The translations under genes and the position numbers were made by a program. From NCBI GenBank assembly GCA_018806985.1, contig JADANN010000457.1, positions 2,294,001 to 2,358,000 on the forward strand: a DNA stretch of 64,000 bases, read 5' to 3'. Below are positions 1 to 11,856 of this stretch, piece by piece. Below the pieces are notes generated by a model, which was not told where the DNA came from, did no database searches, and worked only from the letters and a program-made list of their open reading frames with translations. Origin of the DNA: Angiostrongylus vasorum (Eukaryota; Nematoda; Chromadorea; Rhabditida; Metastrongylidae). Position 1 is the stretch's first letter. Each line of letters starts with the position of its first letter.

Positions 1-419
1 ACATGGTTGCTATAAATTCAGGTCTTCCTAAGATGAATGAGTTTGCAGCTTGACCCTGACTTAGCATATAAACACCAATTTCAGTACGCGCATACTGTGG
101 ACCAACAAAATTGACCCACTAAGACGTACGAGTTTAGAATCGATTGCTTTCCCATACTCCATGGTCTCCACATTTTCATTCTGCAAAGAACAACTGCGCT
201 CCTCATCTATCCATGACACCATCCGTTCTCTGAACTCACCTCACCTCGGCAACATTTCTCAAAGTTTAGCGCAAACGATCAATGCCTCAACTGAATCGCT
301 TGCACATCATGCATATCTATGACATTGCTGCAGTCCTCTCTGTATAGAAGTACGATTTTTTTACATGATCCGACACAAAATCTCATATTTTGCATTTCTT
401 GCATCCGATTTAATTCTTT
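1..419. other. Stretch without recognised features
   Basis: AT-rich DNA. The minus-strand reading of the coding-like relic at 420-585 continues open to 279 but matches nothing I recognise there. No splice-flanked, GC3-rich exon was seen. Confidence 0.4.
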
Positions 420-585
420 TGCATACGTCATTCCGCGAAGGCCTTCATGTATTTTGCTCATGGCTTCGGCTACTGCTTGAAGGTTTTTATCTTCGTCAGG
501 AATGTCACTGAATGCTGCTCGAGTCGATTCTTCCTGGAATTCTGGGATAGTATTGCTGGGAGGTAGTGGCGAGGGTTCCCACGTG
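420..585 (-). pseudogene. Coding-like relic, paralogous to 8148-8400 (+)
   Basis: Read on the minus strand, this stretch is open and encodes TWEPSPLPPSNTIPEFQEES, then AFSDIPDEDKNLQ and, further on, MRFCVGSCKK. The same spaced pattern (W-E-x-P, EFQ-ES, AF-DI, VGSCK) occurs in the opposite orientation at 8148-8400. A stop lies just upstream (minus TAA near 592) and no convincing 3' splice site is visible. I do not recognise the family; a multicopy element ORF is as likely as a gene fragment. Confidence 0.35.
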
Positions 586-599
586 TTTTAGTACTAGTG

Positions 600-2590
600 A
601 ATGTGTCCCAAACAACTCCGATGCTAATTTTCTAACCTCGGAGTGAACAGAGGCCAGGTGAGGTCGGAGCGGGATCGAACGACCTGTTTGTTACGTCAGT
701 ATGATTGGACATGAACAAACTGTAGTCGAGTGGTGCGGCAAGTACTCTGAACAAGAAGAGGTGTAGTTTGAGAACTCGTTTTCTCATTACTGCTGCTGCT
801 TAATCTTTATTAGTACTTAAAACAGAAGACGCTTATTTGGTTTCTTTACCTCATTCAATTAATCACCTTTATTTGTAGTCAACGATCGTTATAAGAGAGT
901 GGCAGACTTCCCATCTACATTCATTCTCAGTTCATGTTTCCATTTTGTTAGAAGCACGCTAGGTGTTGTGGTCTAGCGTTCGCAGAAGTATTCCCCAAGG
1001 CATCTCATGAAATTTGTCGTGGCCTCTTTCAAACTTAGTCGATACACAAATGCGCCTAGATTCTTTATGAATACTGCTTTTAGGAATACTCCGTTTGTGA
1101 TTGGGGTTTCGCATTCACATATTCTACCTATGATGATGTCACTTTTTTTTGCCTACCCGTTTTACTTTCTACAGTAAGCTTGAAAGCATTCTGTCCTTAG
1201 TTTGTTGCTTGCTCCAATCACTTACAGTGATTGATGTGTCGTCGCATATTATCGTAATCGAGAGTTTTTTTTAAAGTGATTCTTTTTCCCAGAAGTCTGC
1301 TAAATATTCCTTCTCGTTGTTCTTTTTGTGAATGAATTCCATGCACGTTACACTGTAGCACAACTGAGAAATCTGTTGTGGTCAATTCAAAACTCCGGAC
1401 TGCACACTTGTAGCTTTCGGTCGTCTTTCAGAGATTCTCATTTCCTGCAAGACATATGAATGTTTATTGTATTGTGTTGATACAATACTTTAAGATGTAA
1501 CCATGTTCCTACGAATGTAAACATCAGAATGCGATTGTGTTCGGAACGACGGCATAACACGTGACGCATACCGCATTCATCGGCGATGGCAATGATCAAC
1601 ATGGCCAGATGCTGAGCAATCTGTAAACGTTTCCAACTGATCGGCAGAATGAACTCGCTGTTTCAGTGTCACTCGTTAGATTCAAACTTGACGAGTTACG
1701 TCGTATGACTTACTTTGTTCGTGTAGCTGAACTTCTTTCGTTTTTGCGTAGACAGCCGAAAAGCTCTTCACATCCAGATTGTTAGCATCAGCACTAACGA
1801 TCTATTGCCTGATCGCTTCCATCTCATTCAGTTGCTGAAAGAAAATCTTTGCCAGGGTTTCTTGACCACGTTCATTCAATGTGAATAAGTTTGATTCCCA
1901 TATTTATTTAAACTAGGAACAACAGAGAGGCTTTTCAGGTAAAATCCAATGAAGTTTGTCAATATCAATGTGTCTATTCACTTCTAAACGCATTGAAACA
2001 TCGACTCTTGTCTCGATATAAATTAAGTTCTGTTTATATGAAGCAGGTCCCTAGAAGTACTGATATTGCCTTTTTTCGGTGTATCGTATGGATTATTTAA
2101 GAAGCACTCATGAATTTTTCATGTTTAGTTTATAGCCTGTGCAGACATGGAACGCCGCTTCGTTTGTCACTTCTTTTTCTCCGATACTTCGTCTCAAAAC
2201 AGTTCAATGTCTCCGCTCGTCTCGATTGCAAACAAAGTGCAAACTGCAGATTTCTGCTGATATCAAGCGAACTGTAAAGGCATAGTTGAGCGAGTGTCAC
2301 AGATTTCTATTTGATAAGACAAGAGTTAATTTGGGTTTTGTCTATCCAGATGTAATTTTAGGCCGTGGGCCCATTCATGGCCCTCCAAATCGCCGATTTC
2401 GCTCTACGCTGTTCAGTTGGTATTTTTTATACCTATAGCAATCTGCTTTAAATCGCTCGCTGGAATAAATGTCATAAAAGCGAAATGGGACAGTTTTTTG
2501 CGCAAACTCAAGCATAGACGTAGAACATCGGGAACCTTTCGCAATGTCAACACCGTACTTGTACAATCTTCCCCTATGAAAGTCCATGTT
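600..2590. other. Stretch without recognised features
   Basis: About 2 kb of AT-rich DNA with no coherent ORF, no splice-bounded exon and no obvious repeat shared with the rest of the window. A B-box-like GGGATCGAAC at 670-679 is the only tRNA-like signal and has no matching A box. Confidence 0.4.
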
Positions 2591-2599
2591 AGTTTCAAA

Positions 2600-3300
2600 A
2601 TTTTCATAGTGAAAATGCAAGTGTTGAACATGAAGAGCGTCGTGGACGACCCTTTACCATCAATGATGGCCAACAGGAGATGTGAACTGAAGCTGAAGTG
2701 GATCCACGCATAACCGTGCGATAACTTGCAAAAGAACTAGGCGAATGCAAAACGCCACCGGAACATCTGAAGTCGGAGAAAACCACAACAACAACGAATG
2801 GATGTCATTCGAATCGAGCGGTTGACAAAAAGGTCGTCGTTATGAAATCTAGTTTGCGGTTCTTCTACGCAACTAAAACTATGTTTGTTGGGCGCATTGT
2901 GACGTGAAACTGCGAAAGCCGGAACAAAGATGGAACATTGAAGCAGTTCCCAAACTCCAGTTTCTATCGGATGAATACTGCTGAAACCGTTACAGCAAAT
3001 CGTTATTGATCAATCGAAAGCTGAGAGTTCTTTTACACTGACACTGCTAAGCTGGCTGGAGCTAGAATAGAAAACTGTGAAAAAAGCAAACAAAATACCC
3101 AACGGATTTCTCGCCATCCGACTTTCTCAAACAACTAGAGGGCTGCTTGCTGAAGAGTGTTTCAACAACCGAGCCTCTGCTGAGAATTCTACCCAAGAAT
3201 TCCTGTTGCCTCTAGAAACATGATTTCACCATTGTAGATGAACAAATATCTCATTGAAAAAGTACAGATTACGGTGTATTTTTTGTCGCTTGTGGAAATT
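2600..3300 (+). pseudogene. Degraded mariner-family transposase
   Basis: A broken reading frame encodes SVEHEERRGRPFTINDG, then, past a stop, DPRITVR and LAKELGECKT, and later FVGRIVT. These match the mariner N-terminal DNA-binding region (RSGRPSTIDD, DPRxTxRELA) and the RIVTGDEKW segment in order. Stops interrupt every segment, and the catalytic DD(D/E) context cannot be followed. Terminal inverted repeats were not identified. Confidence 0.45.
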
Positions 3301-3877
3301 TAGTATCCAACCAGTGTTTAATAAAATGACTAATGTTATACTGTGTAAAAGTTTGCACAGTGCAGTACTTATCATTCTATCAAGGAATTTTTTTCCTTAG
3401 AACTGTCACTGGTTTGAGGATTGGCGTTCTCGCATTTCCCAAACCCATTAGTTCAGGTTTTTGGAACAACCTTTAATGTTCAGTGTGATTCCTGGTGGTT
3501 AGCATAGTTTATGACCTGTGCCACAATATTCTGAAAAAATCGCATTCCACTGCAGTTTAAGAACAGTGCAGTGAACTAGTTTCATTGATTTTCTCCTAAA
3601 GTCAGGTTTTCCTTATGCAATATATAAGTACCTTTCAGTGGTTTGTGATGGGTAAATTTTCATTTCGGTCCGACTGTGATATGTAGTGAGTTAGTTGCGA
3701 TTCATTCTTTCACTCAAATCTAGAAGGTATTCTAACATTCCGCCCAGAAGCGTTGCTATGTAAGTCTCAACTTAGGTCCACCACTGTACTGAATGGAATA
3801 CAGCAGCACTTTAATAGACTTCCGTTCGATTCCGAACGCTTCCCATTAGTCTACCTCTTTCTCCACTCTTCGCCACC

Positions 3878-3990
3878 ATGGGCCCTAGAAGAAAAAAAGA
3901 ACTTAGCGAACCAGCAGAGTACCGGTCAAATGGCCATAGAACTTGGATTGCACAGTTCCTATCGAAGACGTGTTATTCAAAAATCAGGTG
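3878..3990 (+). pseudogene. Possible Tc1/mariner-like transposase N-terminus relic
   Basis: From ATG 3878 the frame reads MGPRRKKELSEPAEY. After a one-base shift it continues QMAIELGLHSSYRRRVIQKS, which resembles the helix-turn-helix start of a Tc1-like transposase (ELSE..., IAxELGxxxSTVxRVIxK). The frame break and short length make it a relic. A host origin cannot be excluded. Confidence 0.25.
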
Positions 3991-4102
3991 AGCAACCAGT
4001 TGTATGTGAACAAACGAGTAGAAATTTGGTCCATGTACTCTGGGAGTTAAAGTAATAGCAGAGAGCTTCTCTATTAGAAAGTCGATAGTTCGAGACGATT
4101 AC

Positions 4103-4307
4103 CTCATATTTTTGTGGCCTTTCCGCTGTTAGGTGCCGACGTCTATACTTGCTCGCAATTTCGAATGCTGATAGAATTCTTTTCCATCTCTTGTATCGCT
4201 CTTTGTGGGACACTAAAAGCACTTTTTTGCACCATTCGATAACAATGGCAGTATGCGGTTCATTGCAGAGTGCTTTAATTCGTTTTTCATATTGCGGTTT
4301 ATTTATT
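4103..4307 (-). CDS. Unrecognised coding-like segment
   Basis: On the minus strand, about 68 codons are open: PQYEKRIKALCNEPHTAIVI, then EWCKKVLLVSHKERYKRWKR, then SKYRRRHLTAERPQKYEV. They are followed by a GTAATC that could be a donor (minus GT at 4102-4101), with an AG at the upstream end (4309-4308). The composition (charged, low in rare residues) looks coding, but I recognise no family. It could be one exon of a gene on the minus strand or an element ORF. Confidence 0.25.
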
Positions 4308-4319
4308 CTTCAGCAAAAG

Positions 4320-7300
4320 TTGCACAATCATTGACGAAACTGCAGGTAGGAGTACATCCAGTATTTTTTTCCGAAGTTACATGACGATATTCTACAATGC
4401 GTACCGGTTAGCAAGGAATTTGGTGCAAGTGCAAGCAAGACGAGGCGATTTTTTGCACCACCAATGATCATTTGCTTGTCGTAATATAGGACTTCGCTCT
4501 CAAGTAGGTAAGCAAAGTGGAGCTAATGGGAGAAGTTTTTCTCATCGTCAACCATTGGCTTGGATTGCTGTAGAGTAAAAAAATGTGCTCAGGATGGCCG
4601 GGCACATAAGTACAGTCGGAGTTTGAAGCTGAAATGTTTTGGTACGTAGAAGGATAAGGATCCATTCAATCCATTTATTCGGTATTTTTTATTAACTTAT
4701 GTACTAAGAATTACTACACCGTCTAAAGGATTTGATTCGTAAAACTTTTTAAGGGTTTTCCTCCAATGTTTTATCAGCTCACAGACGATTTCACTGTTTC
4801 GTTTGCTTCAGGGTTTCAGGTGCAGGGATTCAGGGTTTGTGTCTGACCCAATAAACATGACATAGAGAAATAAGTTCTGTTGAAAAGTATTTGATAACAA
4901 CAGTTGTGGTGGGTAACTATGCTGGCCAGCTGGCGAATGACTTTTTTTCACCAAGCATGATTACCGCAGTTTTGAGCAAGTCATCAGTCTTCTCGGAGTA
5001 ATTTCTAGAGAGTCACTGATCAGCCTTCTAGGAATCTCAACAAATGCTGGGGAAAAAGCCGACCATTGAAAAAATTGTGTTGAAACAGATAGGCAAACTT
5101 CTTTGCGATGGCCGTTTGTTAATGTTGAACACTGTGAATGCTTTTATCGCTTTACGATGGGAGATTTTGTGGTCGACGCTATCGATCTAGCTGTTTCGAT
5201 GAAATCCATGTTTTCGTTCCGTCGATTTCACCAAAAAAGTAAAACGGAGAGATTAAATTTTAGTATGAAAACGTTCTATGTGAGAATGACGTTTTCTTCA
5301 TTATGTGGTCTTTGAAGCTTGTCAGTATGGAAGTGGAGTGCCCAGGAAATCCGAAAAACCAACGGAATGGACATAACGAAGTGAAATTGAACAAGTTGGA
5401 TAAGTCCATGTCACATGTTTACTTGACATCACTGCATTGTTGATTGTCACTAACGAACATCGAGACTGAACTGATGAGCGTATAAACCAAAGGACAAACA
5501 TGAGAACTGGCTATCTCACAACCATCCGAAAGGTCCACCGTCCTGTTTACCATTGTTGATTCAGGATGGACTTATGGCAGTCTACATTCAACACGGCTTC
5601 TATGTGTCTGACCATACATTGTCATCGGTTTCGCTTCAGGATTCGTACCCAACTATGTTGACCGAGAAGATGCACAGGTTCGCTGGCCGAATGCGTTCGA
5701 ATCATCTGTGATAACTACTGCATACATGTCATCTCCTTGATTCTTTGCCCAAACTCTTCACTTTTGGTTTTAATTTGTCGCTAAGGAATGTTGTTCACCT
5801 TCAATTTAATCCCCTTCCATTAAGTGAAGGTCGCTGTGACTGAATTTCATCCCACAGTTTCGCTTCTGAGAAGTTTGCTGTAGAATCGTGGTATATCACG
5901 TTTAGCGGGTCAAACTGTTCCAGTTTTTTTGTTTCACTTTTTAAGAAAATGAGACAGTGTTCCTCAATTTTTCGCTTGTCAGGCGGTCACTTTTCGTCAG
6001 ATGCGATGCGTGGTCTGGAATAATACGATTTGTGCCACATGCTAGATAAACGTTGCTCCTCGCTTTTCGGTAGATAAGAATCCTGTTTTTCTCCAGAAAA
6101 TGCGATTTCTTTGGGATTCTGATTCTTGTGGACCGATCCTGTTGTCCTCGGACTTTGTCCGAGTGTGTGCTACCCAACCTCGTCACCAGTCGCTTCCGTG
6201 TGTGTTTGACGAGAGAGGAGGCTCGTCCCTCGCTCGCGACATGTCGCCCTGCCCGCCCTCCTACACCTTCCACCCTACCGCTGTCTGTTTGTGACTTCAT
6301 GTCATTCGTGTCACTGAACATTAAGCGATTCTTCGCGAGGGGTTGTGCAGCAATCAGGAAACTTCTAAGCCTTTGATTTGTCTCTACAGCTGGTTTTTAT
6401 TCTTCTTCCTTGTTTTTTTCTTCTTACGATGTCGCTTCTATTCCAAGTTCTCCTAGAACTTTATTGTGACCTCAGTCTGTTTGATTATATTTGGAGTAAT
6501 AACTCGAAATCCAAGTTACAGTATATCTACCTATGTTGCATCAACTTTACAATGCAGTGTCGATTGCTTGCGTGCTGGATGCTAATTTGGCCGCATTCTC
6601 AGTGAAAATTCGCATCTCTGTGCAATGAAACGTTGATTCGTTGCGTTCGACTACTGAGATTTTAAAGAAATGCAGTCATCAAGCCTACTGGGCTGGTAGA
6701 GAGATTTTTTCCCAGTGTGGAAGTCAAGTTTTTCGTGGGACTATATCTCACTCACATTGTTGTCTACGAGTCTGCCGTCTCTCATCGAACATATCCGAAT
6801 TTCAGGAGTTTTCCAACATCCAGAACTCTGTGGATTTGTTCCTCAAACTGAATCTGTTAACTTTAAGCATTTTGTTTATAATTTTTGCAGCTGCCAAAAA
6901 TCCTACGTAATTTCACCGACTTCAGTATCTTTAGATTTTATTTCCTACTTAAGAATTTATTTTAAATGTATCTCTTAAAGTAGGGACGAAATTATTTCAA
7001 GGATTCAAAGAGAAGAATGTACTTCTATGATATCTGGGACAACACACCTATTATGTAGGTTCTTTATGCTGGAGTCAGCTCATTTCTGGTTTACAACTGT
7101 CAGATTCCTGAAGGGCTGTTATTAAATTCATCATTGACTCGATTGTACTCTAAAAGTTTTATATGTTCGGGAACACATGGTTCTACCGTGTATCTCTATG
7201 CTATAGCATATTTGAACTAAATAAACCACATAGCTTTAACTGCTTTCTGAGCCATAAATTGACAATCCTATCTTTCCTGCGTTCTCTTTAGTCTCATTAA

Positions 7301-8147
7301 TCGCGAGTTGCTTAAACTGCTACCGGTAAAGTAGTCTTCATTCATCGCTATCTCTCACAAGAGCTACTCAGTTGGCTCTGCTTGTTCAAATGATTCGAAG
7401 AGCATCACACTATTTGTATAGTAGCCACTGTTTTAACTATCTTTCTCTCGAGAGAATATCATCCACGTTCAGTGATTTGCTAATCTTTAGAAGTTTAATA
7501 TACTAAAGATTGTTTATCAGACTCTTGTCTCGAAGATGAAGGGGGGGCCTTTCTGCTGGAAGCTCTCGAAACTTCTGCCACGTACTTTCTGGTCACTTAA
7601 TTGAGAGCTTTTAGCAAAGTCGTCAATGTACATTTTGTTGATTCTCCAACAACACTTTTCTGCTGCAGTAGTTTTTCGAAGATTGAAAAAGTTCTGTCGG
7701 GTAACTCGATTTGGAGTGCACAAGAAAGTGATCAGAACCGGATTATGGAAGTGGTTCATCTACGTCCGACGCTGCTCAAAACCTTGTTGGTTGCCGTAAC
7801 AGAATCCATTTTAGTTGAATTTCTTAATGTGATCATGAAAGGGACGATTTCGGTGGTGCAAAGGAAAGGCGGAACAGATATTATAACACCTCGTTCCCAT
7901 TCGTTCATTCCATGAAGCACCCATTTCTAACACGCTCGTGATTTCCTAGTTCGGTTGAATTGCTCTTAGAGAACTATCCTACCTATGCACAGTTATTCCG
8001 CAATGTTTCAACCTGTTGTACATGGGTTTGCCTTAGCTAATATCTCCAATGATTGGATGAGTAGCGTGGTGGTACTGATGCCGTTTATCAAGAGCAACTC
8101 ACTGGTTAAACAAAGTCATGAATCCACCATATTGCCCATTCTTTCAG
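4320..8147. other. Stretch without recognised features apart from a GC-rich island
   Basis: Mostly AT-rich with many short spurious ORFs. The exception is 6090-6300, which is GC- and pyrimidine-rich and open for 126 codons on the minus strand (5941-6321) and for shorter frames on the plus strand. It matches nothing I know and could be a promoter/5' UTR or a real exon. Nothing else can be supported. Confidence 0.35.
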
Positions 8148-8400
8148 GGTAAGAAACCAATCCATGTGGGAACGCCCTAGCAAGGCCACCTCGGAGTTCC
8201 AGGGAGAATCCATTCTCCCAGCATTTATCGACATTCGTGAGGAAGGACAAAAGTACTCAAGCAGCAACTCAACCCACAAGCAAAATCCGTGGACCTTCCT
8301 GGATGACCTATGCGCGGATGCGAATCGAAAGTAAGAAGTGATGGGATCTGCACGTTTGATGTCGGATCGTGTAAAGAAAAAAATACCTTCAATATTTGAA
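8148..8400 (+). pseudogene. Coding-like relic, paralogous to 420-585 (-)
   Basis: It follows a good acceptor-like TTTCAG (8142-8147). It reads MWERPSKATSEFQGESILPA, then FIDIREEGQKYSSSNSTHKQ, then NPWTFLDDLCADANRK up to a donor-like AAAGTAAGA at 8328. Past the stop another frame gives CTFDVGSCKEK. The EFQ-ES, AF-DI and VGSCK elements recur in the relic at 420-585. Because the similarity continues across the apparent donor, a repeated element ORF is more likely than a spliced exon. Confidence 0.35.
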
Positions 8401-11400
8401 AGTCTGGTCTTGAAGTATCAGTGATGAAGCACGTAGTGACACTAACAAATTGCGATGCACTGCCGTCTGATCAGGTCTTTTTAAGTGACCTTATTATGAC
8501 CTCTTTTGTTTTGATGTGAAGGAATGAATCGATTTTTTTTTGTAACACGAAAAGAGCCAAGTTATGAAATAATAGGAGTCACATGTGAAGTCATAAGAGC
8601 GGTGAAGAGAAAAATAGAAGAAACAACCCTCACTTTTTCATTGTGTTAAGAAAGTCATCACCACACCATTACTACCACACTCTACTAGAACAAAACTTGG
8701 CCCGATACCATGACGATAACTAAAGTTCCGTGCATCTTCACAGAGTGCGGTAGTGTTCTTGTGTCGGCGAAATTCAGTGCTATCGACAGCTAGCAGTTTC
8801 GTCGGCGTGTTCATCTGGATATTTATTGTTCTCCATATCTGACAGCTGCATCACCTTGGTGGGACGTCACTTCGTCCTAACCTTATCTGTACCTCGATCA
8901 CGCTCTCCACTCCATTCTTCAGCCGCTTATGCTGGACAAACTTTACGTTTACTTTCCAAGTTTGTCGTATAGTCTCACGTAACCAGACTTGACCTTTGAC
9001 CTCTAATGATAACCACATTTCAAAAATGAGTCTTGGAAAAAAGAAAAAATGAAAGACGACTCGCCTTTCTTTAATCTGTGAAGGGCTTCTTTTTTCATAA
9101 CTCTGCCGGTGAACTTCAGTCTGATTAATGGTATCGTGTTCCAAATTTATGGTGGTGTTTTCTCCACTGTCCATAATTTTTCTAGCACTTTTATGATGTT
9201 AATTTGTCGGAACTGAAGAGAAATGAGTGTGTCAAATTTCGAATTCTGATCATTCTTGCCTTCAGCTGAGAATGAATGGTGATTTTCCGGGTGACTCTGA
9301 CATCAGTACTGGTTTCCTTAAGCATGGTGAATGTTCTTTGCGCAGCCAGTCTTCTTGTTTTGGGCCGTATCGAGCGATCGGCATAGTGTTGTGTCGTCGT
9401 CGTCGTCTTCTTCTTCTTCTACAAAACAATACTTTCCATCTTCCACATCTGAAAACTTCACTTTCCATACGACAACGTATTAGTTCCACCAATTACGTCC
9501 TTGTACTGCTTTCGATTTATTTGTTCCAGTCATTCTGGCTGCACCTGTTCACCAAGCGCGTTCGTATCGCAGCTCGTTCGTTATCAGCCGTGTGCCTTAA
9601 TCCGAATTCTCGATAGAAAGCTCTTTCTCTACTGGAGTCAAAATATTGCGCCAAAATGTTTGCCTTAACGAGTATTGATATTTTTCACTTTTTTCGAAAT
9701 GTGATAGCCCTTTTTAAAGTTTTCTCATGGCTGCTCGTCTATTCAAATGCTCATGCAAGAAATCCAAATACAGTGGGCTAAATTTTGTTATTTGTCCTTT
9801 CGAAAGTTGTGAACTAGTGGTCAACTCGGTTTATTCCCATGCTTCGATCACCTTCACTACCATTAATCCCGTTAGTCGAGCGATCCAATCGCGTAGCACA
9901 GCCTGTCGCCCATCGACTGGACTCCGTCCGATCGACATAGCGCGCCATATTTTGTTTTTTATGAGACCTTCAATTTGTGGTTTTTTGGCGAAAGGATGAG
10001 GGAGATAGTTTTTTTACTGCTGTGAAGCAGACCCGCAATTCATCTACTGCGGACCACTGCGTATTGTAGTTTAACTAAATTTCATTTGTTTGCTCTCATT
10101 TGACGAAATCGACGTTGAAGATAACTCACACCATAGACACCTATGTATGTATACGGTTATCTGTTTAAAGAAACTCCAAGTCATTCGTGCACAAGTGCAC
10201 AACAGAGACAGAAGACCATCCTTTGTCGCTCCTAGGTTTAGTCCATTTAACACTCTGTCAATGCCCTTAACCCCCTGAAGATGCCTGGAGACTAATCGGC
10301 TCGAGACTTCTTATAAGGAAAGCTCAATGGGAGCGTTGACGTAGTTTCTAATCATCAGCGTCAGTTGCTTCCATTGTTCTGCAAATGGAGTTTCTCATTT
10401 GTTCTTTAGTGTATAAATACCGATAAGATAGTTTAAAGACTAAATTAATTAGAAAAAAAGAACGTGTGCATGCGCTTTTTTCAGATCGTCCAGTGGTAGA
10501 GCTTCTTGAGGGAATTGAGCTCAGGATCGATGTGGGTACTCACGGACACTATATGATGCTTCTGTGATTGCTTCCTAGATTGCTCTTTCATTTATTTCAT
10601 TCCTCTTGGAAGCCTTTCATAGTTCATCTTGCGTCACTCTCTAAAATGCTTTATCAGTGTTTTTATTGTTTTCGGTCCTTCACGCGAACGTTTGCTTATT
10701 CTTGGACCCATAATCTTCTCTGTTTTGTATAAATAAAACATATGCATAGAAGTATAATAGTTATTGATTTAACTCGTTACCCCCCAGGAAAGGGTAACAA
10801 CGTGTTCGATCCCCACCGCAGACACCTGCGGTCCTGAGTTTTGCAAATATCTCTGCATCGTTGTGGTTGTTATTCATTTATTTCGTCTTGTTACGGATCA
10901 CATACGAACATGCTTTGAACTAGAAGTCGGTCTTGATCTCGCCAAAGTCGGTTTCAATTTGACCAGTAGCGAGCGGGTGCGGATCGGATTCTTTCGCCAG
11001 GCGTGGGAAGCTGACAGTGCGTGGTGATTGTTGAGGCGGTTCGACGATAGAGTACTGCGTCGTTGCTGACTCAACGTGTCCATTATCGTCTTCCACATAT
11101 CCCTCTTCATCGTTTCAGTTTGTCCCTTTTCATGATGAATGCTGACGAGAGCTTTACATAATATGGTGAGGGCCTAGACTCATTTGACAAAGCGTTGGGT
11201 TTTTTCTCGCTAGTTGAACAAATATGTAAATTAGTGGTGGTTCAGATTTATAGGACGTTTTCTATCTTCCTACCCACCCGATTTCTCTCAAGTCTTGTGT
11301 GGAATATTCCATTCCTCATGGAAGCCTTGTATAGTTCATATTTCGTCATCCTCAAATGTACTGTACCCAATGTCGTCACGTAATGATCTTGTTTGATTTG

Positions 11401-11679
11401 CTAGCAACGCCTCCGGTAGGATCTTTCCGATGGTTCTTTACTTTACTTCAGTTGCCACCATACAGAGAAGACTCTGAACTTTACCGAGCACCATACACAA
11501 ATCTCTGCACATTTGCCAATTCGCCTTTCTCACATGAGCTTAAAATATCAAGTGGTTCTTGGGAAAAAAAAGGCTTTCGCAAAGTTTTTCAGGTTCAACC
11601 GATTCAATTGTGAGGAACACGATGCCAAGGAGTGTCAGATTTTCCTCATTGCATTTGTCTTAGTAGAAACAAGAAGTGT

Positions 11680-11684
<5 letters not shown>
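8400..11684. other. Stretch with little recognisable content
   Basis: No supported gene. It includes a short GTC/TTC triplet run at 9396-9421 that makes spurious long ORFs on both strands, and one SINE copy (10770-10890, listed separately). A tRNA-like stretch at 10487-10545 has an A-box-like TCCAGTGGTAGAG but a poor B box. The remainder is AT-rich. Confidence 0.35.
10770..10890 (+). repeat. SINE family S1, fragment
   Basis: It contains GTTCGATCCCCACCGCAGAC followed by ACCTGCGG..CTGAGTTTTGCAAATATC and a TGTGGTTG run. This is shared with at least seven other places in the window (32.9, 35.0, 37.5, 38.6, 47.1, 61.4 and 63.9 kb). GTTCGATCCCC is a tRNA B-box-like promoter element, so the family looks tRNA-derived and transcribed by Pol III. 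Confidence 0.6.
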
Positions 11685-11725
<41 letters not shown>

Positions 11726-11749
11726 TTTGTGTGTGTTTGTTTGTTTGTT

Positions 11750-11830
<81 letters not shown>

Positions 11831-11856
11831 GTGTGTGTGTGGGTGTGTGTGGGTGT
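11685..11856. repeat. (GT)n microsatellite with GTTT interruptions
   Basis: About 170 bases of near-pure GT/TG dinucleotide, interrupted near 11722-11755 by GTTT units and ending in GGGTGT variants. It creates long meaningless ORFs (Cys-Val on one strand, Thr-His on the other). Confidence 0.97.

Noticed and set aside
9262..9616. 129- and 76-codon ORFs around 9.3-9.6 kb
   Set aside because: Driven by the GTC/TTC triplet run; no homology or splice evidence.
10487..10545. Possible tRNA gene (TCCAGTGGTAGAG)
   Set aside because: No cloverleaf could be drawn: the B box is poor and no acceptor stem pairs.
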